DNA of 64,000 nucleotides from Zygaena filipendulae. Taxonomy: Eukaryota; Arthropoda; Insecta; Lepidoptera; Zygaenidae. Positions 45,241-55,862 of the stretch are shown in pieces; within the stretch, counting starts at the first letter, position 1; each line of letters opens with the position of its first letter. The notes below the pieces were generated by a model that had not been told where the DNA came from, ran no database searches, and saw nothing but the letters and a program-made list of their open reading frames with translations. The translations under genes and the position numbers were made by a program. Where the stretch lies: contig OU015661.1 in NCBI GenBank assembly GCA_907165275.2, positions 2,177,501-2,241,500 of the forward strand, in the 5' to 3' direction.

Positions 45241-45714
45241 TACCTACATTGACCAATCATCGACATCTTGATTATCTTTGAAGAAAAATAAACTTAAACC
45301 CTAACATACATGACTGGGTCAAAATTGACCAAACCGCGCTTAGAGGTAAATTTAGATTTAAAAACATGTTTATTGCATTTACGTGGTTGAAATCTCGTAT
45401 AAATAGTAATCATCATATTTCATGAAAAGTCATAAAAATTGATGATTATACGCGTAATAATATATTAACTAGAGCGGGAAGAACATCGAAATGGGTCAAA
45501 TTTGGGACGGCCGCGCTTCTAGTGTTAATAAAAAAAAAAATTGTGTAAGTACTTACATACGAATACCAATAGGGGATTTTAGTGCAGTTTATTTTTTATT
45601 ATTATTTTATAAACCTTTATGTAGTACCTATAATACCATTATTTTTTTACAAATATCTTTTGTACTTTAAGAGATACTCTTTAGTTCAAGTTAGACAAGG
45701 AAAGCGCTAGTCCT

Positions 45715-45780
45715 ATAGTGACGTCACTCGGCTTGTAACGCCCTACAACCGCCATACGAAATTTCGTTTTAGAAAGAGAC
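45715..45780. repeat. Small CRE-containing fragment
   Basis: AGTGACGTCACTCGG followed by ACAACCGCCATACGAAATTTCG resembles the centre of family B (GACGTCAC, ACCGCCATAC), 220 bases before a full family B copy. May be a remnant of an older copy. Confidence 0.4.
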
Positions 45781-45935
45781 AGACATACTCAAAATTAAAC
45801 AGTTTATAACTATTTTATTTTTATTTTTTAATCAAATCTATTGATTTTGTCGCTTATGTTATGCTTATCCATGATATTTTCGAGTGTAATTATTGGATAT
45901 CAACATTTCAACAACAGTGAAATAGCCTATTGCAT

Positions 45936-46266
45936 AATGGGGATGTGGACTACTTTGGAAATCAAAAATCTAATTAGTCCGTCAGTTAGAAAATAAAAAA
46001 ACAATAGACACGTATTTTTTGCTTTTTTAAATAAATTAAAATACACAGAGATAAAGCGCATTAAAGTCTAGAGTGAGGGGATCGTGACGTCACTAACCAC
46101 TAAAACCGCCATACAAACTGTCAGAATAGTGACGTCACGCGAAATTTCAACTCAATATCATCGCCGATATTTTTCGATTACGTAAAAAAAGAAAAAATAC
46201 GTGTCCAATATTTTTTAATAATCTACAAGACGGACTAGAAAATAAAAATTAGTCATCATACCTATT
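45936..46266. mobile_element. CRE-bearing foldback MITE, family B, copy 5
   Basis: AATTAGTCCGTCAGTTAG at the left, CTACAAGACGGACTAG at the right, exact TGACGTCA at 46085-46092 and 46130-46137. Nearly the same length as copies 1 and 3. Confidence 0.8.
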
Positions 46267-46477
46267 CCTCCATTTGCAAACCGCCGTCATTTTACCTATA
46301 AAAGGATATAAATAATGTTTTTCTGCGAGCACCTTGACGTGCCAACTTAGGTGAGGCTATCTGTGGGTAAGGTTAGAACTGTGACTTGTGTGACCCCATA
46401 ACAGAGTCGAATAGGTAATATCGATTTTCGGTTTGAACACCACCACTATGCGTTATTTCTGTCCTGGGTATCCTTAA

Positions 46478-46675
46478 TCCTTACTAATATTAGGTATAAA
46501 TGCAAAAGTGAGTTTGTTTGTTTGTTACGCTTTCACGCCTTAACGGCTCAACTGATCACCCCGAAATTTTGCATACACGTTGTCAGGGGTGCAGAGAAGG
46601 ACATGGGTATTTTTATCCCGAAATTCCCGAGGGAACTCCAAAAATACTGCAGGTGAAACCGCGGGGAACAGCTAG
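46478..46675 (+). mobile_element. Helitron (Lep1-like), complete
   Basis: Starts TCCTTACTAATATTAGG, ends GGGGAACAGCTAG, with the CCGCGG part of the hairpin conserved. Confidence 0.75.
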
Positions 46676-46865
46676 CGTTAATATAAATGCGAATAAGAGT
46701 TTCTTTGTTTGTTTGTTACGCTTACACGCCATAAACGCTCAAAACCGATCATCATACAATTTTGCATAAAACGTTTTCAGGGGTTCAAAGGACATAGAGT
46801 ACTTTTTGTCCCGACATTGCCGCAGAACTCTACTTAATGCGGGTGAAACCGCGGTGAACGGCTAG
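46676..46865 (+). mobile_element. Helitron joined directly to the previous copy
   Basis: Begins right at the CTAG of the upstream copy and ends GGTGAACGGCTAG. The TCCTACT start is missing, so the second copy either lost its head or the pair arose by read-through or end-to-end insertion. Confidence 0.65.
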
Positions 46866-48108
46866 TTATACTATGCATATACCAGCCGTATGAAAGCAGA
46901 AGAATTACTAAAAATAATATGCCCGAAATATTATGTATATTTGGGCATATTATTTTTTTAATTCTTTTTTTGTAATTAGTCTCTCTAGACTGTAACGTTA
47001 AGAAATGTAGGTATAATATTATGTGTGTATTTTATGTGAAAATCAATAAGTATCATGAATCAAGTTTCTTGATCTCTATAAAACATGTCCCACATTTCCC
47101 AAATATTTTTTTCATCAAACGGTAAAATTATTTAATTTCACTTAATTTTAAAATTACTCAAGGGTTGGTCAAGTACTCTTTCGCGCCGAATTTTGATTTT
47201 TAAATAAAAAATGTTTGCGAAAGTACCTAAATATGTACTAGGTTATTTTTTTAAATATACTATCTATATTCTATTTATTTATTATTTTGATGGGCTGTCT
47301 CAGAGTTATATTGCGTAAATATATCCAAGCAGCGGTAGTTTTTAGGATGCGACGCTCGCGCAATGGTGTAAAGCTCAGAATGTTGAATGGATATTTTTAT
47401 AATTTACCTAATAATCAAGTTTTTATTTATTACCAAATGTTTAAGTATACAAAATCTTGGACAGTGATCAAATACTCATTGAGTAAATGATTAATATCTT
47501 CGATTGTAAAAATTATGGAAAAATTATATACATATATAAAAACAGCGCAAAAAATATTATGAACTGACAAATTATATTTTTGCCCATATCGCCGAGTTCT
47601 GTAACGTGTTTGAATGCGCTTGTATGTGTGTTTGTGTGTAATATTTGGTCAAATGAGGAAGCGAATCACTAATTCTTATAAAAATATTAAAAGTAACCCA
47701 TACGACATTTTAAACTTAATTAAACATCAGAGATTAAAAAAATTTGGACATGATTACTCGTACAACGGTCACGGAGTGGTCTCGTGTTAGATTTACCAGT
47801 ATCAAAATAAGATAAGGGCTTTATGTCTTTGAACATAAGGGGTAATTTTCAATCAACATAAAGTATAATGTGTAATTTTAAAGTGGTAGAATTGTAGGAT
47901 CATTGTACCTACTTAAAACTTCTATTTACATTTTTGATAAGATTGGTAATAAAAAAATCAAATATTAACATTTGTGATGGTAAAAGTGTTGAAAGAATAA
48001 CAAAGAAAATGTCGTAAAATGACAAATATTTGAGTAATTCATAGATACACGTAGGTATATGTATAATAACAATGAACTAAGGGTATCAAGCTAATGGTCG
48101 AAGACTTA
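46866..48108. other. No gene recognised
   Basis: AT-rich. A short inverted pair AATATGCCCGAAATATT / AATATTTGGGCATATT-like sequence is at 46917-46951. Nothing else can be assigned. Confidence 0.4.
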
Positions 48109-48262
48109 CCGCCGCACTCAGAGTCGACTTTAATCATTACTTAGTTAAGTATAGATTTTTAAAACAAAACTGCCGCAATCAGAGACGTTTAGTAAATTAA
48201 TTTTAATTGGCATTTAATGAGATGTAATTTAATTGGTTAAATGCCAATTAACATTAATTTAT
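48109..48262. mobile_element. Foldback MITE, family A, left arm only
   Basis: CGCCGCACTCAGAGTCGAC through CAAAACTGCCGCAATCAG to TTAACATTAATTTATATATA, where it breaks at a (TA)n. The right arm is missing. Confidence 0.7.
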
Positions 48263-48364
48263 ATATATATATCCATATCAAAGGTAACAGACGTATATAT
48301 CGGTGTCATGTGCCATACAATTTGAATCAGAATATTACACAATTTCAGTAACGTTAACAGTAGT

Positions 48365-48614
48365 TATAATTGGACATAGTTAAGCAATAGTGTGTTAACC
48401 CACACTGGAGAAATTTTGAGTAAATTGTGTTTTAAAAGTATAGCGCCACTTTGTGTCAAAATTTTTTATGTTAAATATTTAGTTACATATTTGAGCAATG
48501 TAATAAGGTAAACACATAATTAAAAAACGTTCCCTAACTCTCAATAAATCGTTCTGAATCAATAACTTAAGTTTGTGGGTTAAGATGTTATTGCTTATCT
48601 ACGTCCAATTATCG
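48365..48614. mobile_element. MITE family D, second complete copy
   Basis: ATAATTGGACATAGTTAAGC ... GCTTATCTACGTCCAATTAT, inner GTTAACCCACAC / GTGGGTTAAGATG; body highly similar to 32932-33180. Confidence 0.8.
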
Positions 48615-49241
48615 CTGTTAATTGAATATAAACGGGCTATAAATTCAATAATTATTACGTCATCGATTCCCATTTCTCTATGCAGGGGGAGCTTTTTAAG
48701 ATATTCTATATCTCGCTCATTGTGGTGGAAAATATAGACAAACTTAGATTTGAGAGCGTATATTTTGAGTAAGTACCATTTTATAAATATGGGCTTTACT
48801 CGTACAACTTCCGAACCTCTGTGCGTGTGCTCATACGAACCTCACTAATATCCTTGGTACCTATTTGTCCATGTCTTTTACTTGTTTGTTTGTTTGTACG
48901 CTTATTGATTCGCAACGGAGCAATGAACTGACGCGATTTTTCCACAGAGATGGTTAATATAAGTTCTGGCATTGATAAGTGATTTATGTACCTGAAGTTT
49001 AAGCGTCAAAAGTCGACGCTTTTAGAAATTTATCATCTGTAGCTGTGTTTATTTTTGAGGTTATCGTCCCTCGCCTAAAAACTGATTTCGGCTATCGTTG
49101 GGTATAATAAAGATTTTTGAAACATTCTATAAATTATTATTATCTACTTTGTATAGATAGATAATTAATAAACTTACCTTTATTAGTATGTAGTACCTAG
49201 TTTTTGTGCCATTTATATATAGATAAAATTAATAAACTTAC
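48615..49241. other. Downstream flank of the extra first exon
   Basis: No gene. AT-rich, with TATATAGATAAAATTAATAA-type direct repeats at 49150-49230. It would be the start of the intron if 49242-49290 is transcribed. Confidence 0.4.
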
Positions 49242-49290
49242 CTAAACCGCTGACCGAAACTAATATCAGACATAGAATTAGGAAAAACAT
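49242..49290 (-). CDS. Extra signal-peptide exon, possible alternative first exon of gene 2
   Basis: ATG at 49290-49288 opens MFFLILCLILVSVSGL, a classic signal peptide, ending at TTTAG|GTAAGTTT, a consensus donor, in phase 1 with G left over. That phase fits gene 2 exon 2 (GAA, E23), and also gene 1 exon 2. I see no other ALP exons between here and 42147, so a second promoter for gene 2 is the simplest reading. A first exon of an unrelated or lost gene is possible. Confidence 0.5.
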
Positions 49291-49369
49291 ATCAATGTTC
49301 TATAGTTTATACCCTATGATCTAACATTTACTATACTAAAGCCGGTCGAGTGAAGGCGTGGCTGTATCG

Positions 49370-49404
49370 AGAACTCTCAACGAAGTGGCCGAGCGCTTTA
49401 TATA
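49370..49404 (-). promoter_or_regulatory. TATA box upstream of the extra first exon
   Basis: On the minus strand GTATATAAAGCGCTCGGCC, with TATATAAA at 49404-49397, an almost ideal TATA box. Transcription would start about 30 bases on, near 49370, giving a leader of about 80 bases before the ATG at 49290. Confidence 0.5.
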
Positions 49405-50261
49405 CTTGTCTTATATACTCGCTACATACTCGAGTGTGTAAAGATACTGTATAATTATATACAGGCTGTTACGAGTTGTAAGTAAAATTGATAATACATA
49501 TCTAATCCATAGGCTTCAGAGAAGATCTGCACACTGAATGTTGCGTGGAGTGAGTAAATGTGGGATTTATAATCTAAACATTTCATACTTATCAATGCAG
49601 ACGAAGTGAAGTTGTGCAAAGATAGTTCTAAGTGAAGGTCTATGATCTCTGCCTGTCTGGTGCGTTTTACGTATACGTAATCGATTTATAACACTAAATT
49701 CGACTGCGGCTTACTCATACTTAAATGATCGGAAACAATCCGACATTTTTCGGAGGTTTCAGAAGCCTTTCATCGGGTGACAATAATAAATTTCATGAAA
49801 CTTTCAATTCAATTTTTACGGCAATAAATCGATTTTGAGTAACGTCTCCTCAAAAAATTCAACACTAAAACCGCTACAATCGCTTTTTTATATTTAAAAA
49901 TATCACGTTATTCTCTACGGATTATAATTTTTTCGTTATGCCAATAACTAGCAAAAATACAGGCATTGTAAAGAAAGAAGAAGCGATCTTTAGAAATGAA
50001 GACGAAACCAAAACTAAGGAGAGTGTAAGAAGAGATCGTATTCCGAGTCCAAGTTCAATCAAGACTGTTCTGCCATAAATTACGTCATAATATGATATTT
50101 TGTCCAGTAATATGTGTAATTTGTTGTTTCTTTTTTTTTAAAGATATCTGCGCTTTTCCCGCTCATTGTCAAATAAAAAAATTCACGTCTCAAGTGGGGT
50201 AGGTAGTGATATAAACAAAGTGCAAATTTTTCCACGCTGAACGGATGTACGAGTATGATTG
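49405..50261. other. No gene recognised
   Basis: AT-rich, unassigned; no member of the window's repeat families seen. Confidence 0.4.
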
Positions 50262-50335
50262 CAGCACGCTTTCTACAAACCTATATAATACGAATATATA
50301 TGTTTTATATATAGACTTGTAGAAAGCGTGGTGCA
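50262..50335. other. Long hairpin
   Basis: CACGCTTTCTACAA pairs perfectly with TTGTAGAAAGCGTG. The pairing goes on imperfectly inward (CTATATAATA with TTTATATATAG) to a small loop, giving a 70-75 base hairpin of precursor-microRNA size. The AT-rich inner stem also fits a small MITE. Confidence 0.45.
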
Positions 50336-51064
50336 AACAAGTTTCTTGCAAGATGCATTGATCATCTGCTGAAGATTTCGATGCACATGTATATAGTATT
50401 TCGATTCCATTTGGGCGTCTAGGTAAGTCGAAAAAGATTTGAACGGTGAAAAAACAGTAATGTGTAATGAATGCATGCGAGAGAAACGGATTTTTTTCAT
50501 TTAAAACTAGTCCCAACTAGTCACATAGAATCACTGTTTAGAAGTACAGGTATTCTGCAAAAAAAAATATAAATAAATATGCATTTTATTTTATTTTTTT
50601 CTGACAAGAAAACTTACCGCAAACATATTTTTGTCATAATCATATTTCAATTAACATGCGAGTATATTTGAAGATAAAAACTTCCATTTTTTTTTTTTTC
50701 CTTTATCTTTTTTTTAATAGTTCAAAAGGTTTATAGGGATAGAATAAAGAAAAAGTGTAACACCTGTTAATAAACCGTCTACGGGTGGCTGTTGGGTAAC
50801 AATATTCATAGATAAAAACTCTATCTAATTTAGAGCGTCCAAGTTTCGGAGTCAGAAGTTATCGTTATCTCGTCCGTCCGTTAAATGATTATTTTAATAT
50901 TCATTTATATTAATATTACTTCCATCTTAAACAAATATGTTTTATAACGGAAGTGTTTTTCAGGTTGACGATACTATAGTAAGTATGTGAATAACCCTTA
51001 ACGGTTAGCTGATAGTTGAACTAAAACAAATTTCAATTTCTAACGCTTTTTATCTATAGTATAA

Positions 51065-51415
51065 TATATGAAACACTAGCTGTGGCCCGCGATTTCACTC
51101 GCGTGAATTAGGGAGCTCCTGCAGGAACTTCGTAAAATCCGTTCTTAGCGAAAGTAATATTCCTACCGAATTTCTAGTCTCTGAGCCTTATGGTTCCAGA
51201 AATATCGTCATGAGTCAGCACATAGCTGGAAATCTCTTATCCCTACTAATATATTATAAATGCGAAAGTAACTGTGTCTGTCTGTTACGCGTTCAGGTAA
51301 TAACGGCTCAACCGATCATCATGGAATTTTGTACACACGTTGTCAGAGGTACAGAAAAGGACATACAGTACTTTATATACCAGAATTCCTACGGGAACTC
51401 CGAAATATATGTAGA
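51065..51415. mobile_element. Two Helitron pieces in opposite orientation
   Basis: Minus piece at 51075-51170 starts CTAGCTGTGGCCCGCGATTT. Plus piece at 51239-51415 starts TCCCTACTAATATATTATAA and stops before the hairpin. Confidence 0.6.
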
Positions 51416-51589
51416 TGGATTATCTCATTCTATTTGACAAAATAGAAAAAAACAAATGACAAAACTAATAAAGATAATATTATGTACCTAACAATAAAAA
51501 AATAATGGAATTATTAGTACCTACCTACCTATCTCAAATATTATTAAAAATAAGTAACTTAATATTTATACCTGTAAACCTTCACACAA

Positions 51590-51662
51590 TATAAATTCCT
51601 TAGGCATTAAGTACGCCTTTTGTACGTAACTGTGCAATAAAGTTCTTTAAATAAATAAATTT
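51590..51662 (+). repeat. Retroposon 3' tail
   Basis: TTAGGCATTAAGTACGCCTT and GCAATAAAGTTCTTTAAAT then AATAAAT units; the common lepidopteran non-LTR 3' end. Confidence 0.65.
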
Positions 51663-51759
51663 CTAAAAATCCTTTAAAAAAGATTTGTGCAATACCCAGC
51701 TAGTATAGTATTATATTATCTGTGCCCAGCGGTTTGAATCGTGCGTTCTCTGTCACTTA

Positions 51760-51996
51760 TGGCCGCACTCAGAGTCGACTTTAATGATTACTTAGTTAAG
51801 TATAGATTTTTAAAACAAAACTGCCGCAATCAGAGACGTTCAGTAAATTAATGTTATTTGGCATTTAATGAGATGTAACTTAATTAGTTAAATGCCAATT
51901 AACATTAATTTATTAAACTTGTCTGATTGCGGCAGTTTTGTTTTAAAAATCTATACTTAACTAAGTAATCATTAAAGTCGACTCTGAGTGCGGCGG
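51760..51996. mobile_element. Foldback MITE, family A, copy 4 (best preserved)
   Basis: GGCCGCACTCAGAGTCGAC to GTCGACTCTGAGTGCGGCGG, 237 bp, TTA on both sides. The arms are almost perfect complements over about 85 bases around the central AATGAGATGTAACTTAATT. Confidence 0.85.
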
Positions 51997-52440
51997 TTAG
52001 AGTTAGTAGTTCAGTACCTATTTAAAGGTTGAAGAAACTAAAAAAAAGTTTAGGAGTTGGATTGGTGGTATTCTTAAGTATCGCCAGTCATATTGAATAA
52101 AATTAATTTTAATAGGCATAGTTACGCACGAGTCAGATAAAGCGTTTACAATTGTGAACCGTAAGCGATACGACACGAGTAGGTACATACCTACTGCGCT
52201 GGCTCCATTCAAAGGCTAAATAGGATGTCGACGATTTTGCCCCGATACGAGCATGATATCGACAGACTCAGACAGACTCATATACAGACAGATTATGGGA
52301 CAAAAAGTATGCTATGTCCTATTTTGTACCTACCCTTGACTAAGTGTATGCAACATATTGAGTAATGCTGGGAAGTTAATGAGTGAAATCGTAACAAAGA
52401 AACAAAGTACCTAACTCACATTTTCATTTATATCTATTAC

Positions 52441-52632
52441 TGATCCCGCGGTCTCATCCGCGTTAATTTCGGAGTTCCCGCGAGAATTCCGGGACAAAAA
52501 GTACTTTATGTCCTTCTTTATCCCCCTGATAACGTATATAGAAAATTTCGGGACAATCGGTCGAGTCGTTGAGGCGTGAAAGCGTAACAAACAAACAAAC
52601 AAATTCACTTTTGCATTTATATAGTAAAGATT
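52441..52632 (-). mobile_element. Helitron (Lep1-like)
   Basis: Left edge CTGATCCCGCGGTCTCATCC (CTAG mutated to CTGA), body GGAGTTCCCGCGAGAATTCC, (CAAA)n at 52590-52602, and a decayed right end. Confidence 0.65.
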
Positions 52633-52911
52633 AGTTAAGTTAGGATTTCGTCATAATAATATATGCAATTTTTGATGAGACAACCGTTAGTCAACCGGAG
52701 TCAACCGGAGTCACTGGTTTTCAACCGTTCTCATGCTAAAACCATTCTATCTGTTTTGTGATCTGTATCCTGTACGTACAGGCATATCCAGATAGAAACT
52801 TGTAAACAAAATCTCAATTACTAATCGTGTTCGGAATTTAAATTTTGCAAAGTTTAGAACATCAAAAAAACATGCTGCGACATTTTTCGACATTTTTATG
52901 CCTACTAATAT

Positions 52912-53115
52912 CACTGAGCAAATAATCACTACGTTTTAAGAGTAGGCACTTCCATACTAATCGCTGATCCGATCTATGAAAGCATTTTGTGCCAACCATA
53001 CCAATGCAATGTATGACGCGGCCACAGAAAATTGGTTAAGTATTCCAAAGTTGGTAAAAAGTTCGCGCATAAATCCATAGTCACTTTTGCTTCAAGGGAG
53101 TGTCGCTGGCCTGAC
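52912..53115. repeat. 204 bp dispersed repeat, family H, copy 2
   Basis: Same sequence and orientation as 30853-31056 with a few substitutions and a single-base deletion in the TTGGTAAAAA tract. Confidence 0.8.
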
Positions 53116-53396
53116 TAATATTTCAGACATTGCTGCGTGGGATCAAGTACATAGATCTGTTTATTGTGGAGTACTATTATAATTATTATTAATTCGTCCG
53201 GCAGGTGGCGTTGTATCCAAAAAAAGACAAGTTCCACGTACACTGCACGCATCAACTTATTTATACTACCAAGTTGGAATGTTCTCTTTGTAAAGCTACA
53301 TTTTACAAGATACATTTGTCATACTTTTCTTCTTTGTGCATGACTTTCGGACATTCGGCTATAAAAAACTAGAAAACCAAGAAACATATCGTTATA

Positions 53397-53585
53397 CTAG
53401 CTGTGCCCCGCGGTTAAACCCGAGGTAATATAGAGTTCCCGCGGGAATTCCGGGATAAAAGTACCCTATATTCTTCTCTGTACCCCTGACAACGCGCATG
53501 CCAAATTTTATCCAAATCCGTTTAGCCATTTTTGCGTGATTAAGTAACAAACATCCACACTTTCACATTTATAATATTAGTAGGA
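53397..53585 (-). mobile_element. Helitron (Lep1-like), complete
   Basis: CTAGCTGTGCCCCGCGGTTA at one end, ATTTATAATATTAGTAGGA at the other, flanked by A and T. Confidence 0.8.
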
Positions 53586-53799
53586 TCACGTGATGAAAAG
53601 CCTCCAATCAAAAGTCCAATGACATGACGATACGTTCCTTAATTTTCTATAAGTAGTGGTAACAATCATGGGCTGATATTGCTTTTGTACTTCAAAGTCA
53701 TAAGTTTTTGTATATTGAGATACTTAGATATTATCTAAGCGACAAAGATTTTGGTTCAAAACATTTTTCCTCATCGCTAAATCGTTTAAAACCGGTGTT

Positions 53800-53981
53800 A
53801 GCCAAGTTGACATTCTACAATCGTTAACGCATAGAAAACTAGAATAGAAAACTTTGGTCAGCCAATCAAAACTCTAGCTTCCATGCAAAACTAGAGTTTT
53901 GATTGGCTGACCAAGTGACATGACGATTCATTACTTATATTTTCTATGCGTTAACAATCATTGTAGAACGTCAACTTGGCT
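53800..53981. mobile_element. Foldback MITE, family E, copy 2
   Basis: AGCCAAGTTGACATTCTAC / GTAGAACGTCAACTTGGCT arms. The inner part GGTCAGCCAATCAAAACTC with its complement GAGTTTTGATTGGCTGACC is a second perfect inverted pair absent from copy 1, so the centre differs between copies. Confidence 0.8.
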
Positions 53982-54254
53982 TAAGTATGGGTAACTTTTT
54001 GCAAACCTCTATCGCTTTACCACTATATGCGTTTAAATTTAGAATGCAAAAAAAAGAAAAAAAAAATACACACACAGAACACAGAACTGGAGTCCTTTAT
54101 GGAAGTCGGTTAAAAATACAGAAACGGTAACTATTCAATACTACAACGACTATAACGTACAACAGTCGACAGCATAGGTAAGTGTGTAAATGGTTAAGGA
54201 AAATCACAGCATTTAGGGTTATGCTTTTTGCTTATAAAGGAATAGTACATTGTT

Positions 54255-54680
54255 ATCCTAGGGGTGAAAGTAACTTATTTAGTCCCGAGACGGGGTTTGG
54301 CGCCCGAGCGTAGCGAGGGCGCTAATAGATCGAGGGACTAAATAAGTCTTTCTCCCGAGGGTAACACTGTGCTTTTCATTACGAATGAAAGGAAAGTCAA
54401 AATAAAAATAGGAATTAGCTAAAGAAAAAATGAGTGAATTTTATTTTAATTAATACCTCCTTAAACTTTACGTTATTTAAATTTTACATCGCGCTGGCTG
54501 TATAGAAAGTTGGAACATGGTTCAAAAGAAATGTGAAAATAGACCTAGTTTTTTTTTAATAATTTGACAGTTGTCAGTTGAAAGCGATTCTCCCTAGGGC
54601 TGAAAAGGGTTACTTTCAACCCGCTTCTCAGGCAACTTCAGACCTACTTTCCGAGTATGAGTAATGAAAAGGTTCTTTAA
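54255..54680. mobile_element. Inverted-repeat element with GAGGGACTAAATAAG motif
   Basis: Core 54257-54372 folds on itself: ACTTATTTAGTCCCGAG / CGAGGGACTAAATAAG and GCGCCCGAGCGTAGCG / GAGGGCGC. A related CCTAGGGCTGAAAAGGGTTA block and a TGAGTAATGAAAAGG end at 54585-54673 may be the distal part of the same element. Confidence 0.55.
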
Positions 54681-55665
54681 AAGTTAAAGAACCGAATTAA
54701 TTGCTTGTTTGCTACACTTGTATTGTGACAAGCTTCTAGTTAAAACGGAAATCATTACCAAATGATCAAACCAACCTTGGTTGCAACATTTCATTATTAG
54801 TTATACTTTTGTAAATCTTCACAAATTATCTACCAAAGAGCTGGAATCTTCATTTCATACCAGAGGCGTTCGAGAAGAATACGATGGCCCGGCAATTGGC
54901 TTCGACTAGAATAAATATTTTTTGAAGCAATTAATTTTTTATTTTTTTTTCAATATAGGTTAGGTTAGGTTACTTTTTCTGATTCTGGAATCTCTTTTGA
55001 ATAAGTAACTAGACTTCTTCAATACTTCGAGACAGGTTAACTTTTCGGTCATAACCTTATCTTTATAGAGTCAATAATTTTGCCACCATTCCCTACAGCT
55101 GAGAGGCCTTCTAGAGATTCTGTAGAGCAAATAACCTATAGGCAATATTTTAAATTTTGTTGGTAATATAGGCATTTGACGGATGTTTAAATACACGAAC
55201 ATTGTTTATTACCAATTGTTTATTACCAAGTGAAATTAATGGAGAAAATCAACAAATCTGGCCAACTTACGTAATACAAGCGAAATTAATGGCAAAAATT
55301 CTGATAAATTTATGGTATAAACTCACATTTCAGATTTTGTATTTGGATAAAATTAATTTTTCCATATAATACGAACCGATTATGACAACTTACAGTTCAT
55401 CTTCCAGTCGGCCCTGACCCAACTGCGTGAACGATTTTAGGTAGAGTCAACAACAAAAACTAAATAACCTTTGCAGGGTTAATTTAAGATTAGCCAAAAC
55501 GAATACATCTGTTTATACTTATTTTTTTTTTCCGAAAATATATGCAGATTGCTGAGTTTTTTTTTTTTTTTAATTTTAAAATATTAAATTAAAATATTAA
55601 TACTCTTTCAAGATAAAGAAAAAAAGGAGCCCGTGTTACCCAATCACAGGCCGTTGCAGTGACGG

Positions 55666-55736
55666 AGATGCGACTATTCGGCGTTTTATCTCTTTCTTAC
55701 TCTCTGTAAGAAAGGGAGATAACGCCGAATATTCGC
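55666..55736. other. Perfect-type hairpin with TCTCT loop
   Basis: ATTCGGCGTTTTATCTC then TTTCTTAC, loop TCTCT, then GTAAGAAAGGGAGATAACGC then CGAAT. A 28-30 bp stem with one or two mismatches. Could be a short MITE or an RNA hairpin. Confidence 0.5.
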
Positions 55737-55862
55737 GTTATCGCAAAGAAACATGAGAGGAAACTGCACGATTCCATAACGGTTTCACCATCAAAGATTT
55801 TTTTCCCTTTCATCGCACCTAAAAAGTTCTTGCTCAAAAAATAAAATAAAAAATCCCCAAGA

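Larger units (their letters stand above)
43992..45524 (-). mobile_element. Decayed piggyBac-type transposon
   Basis: 14-base inverted ends CACTAGAAGCGCGG / CCGCGCTTCTAGTG, each bordered by TTAA (43988-43991 and 45525-45528), the piggyBac target site. Subterminal repeats CTAGAAGCGCGGATGGGTCA and TGGGTCAAAATTGACC also fit. The 1533 bp include a transposase pseudogene on the minus strand and a 204 bp Helitron that landed later. Confidence 0.88.
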
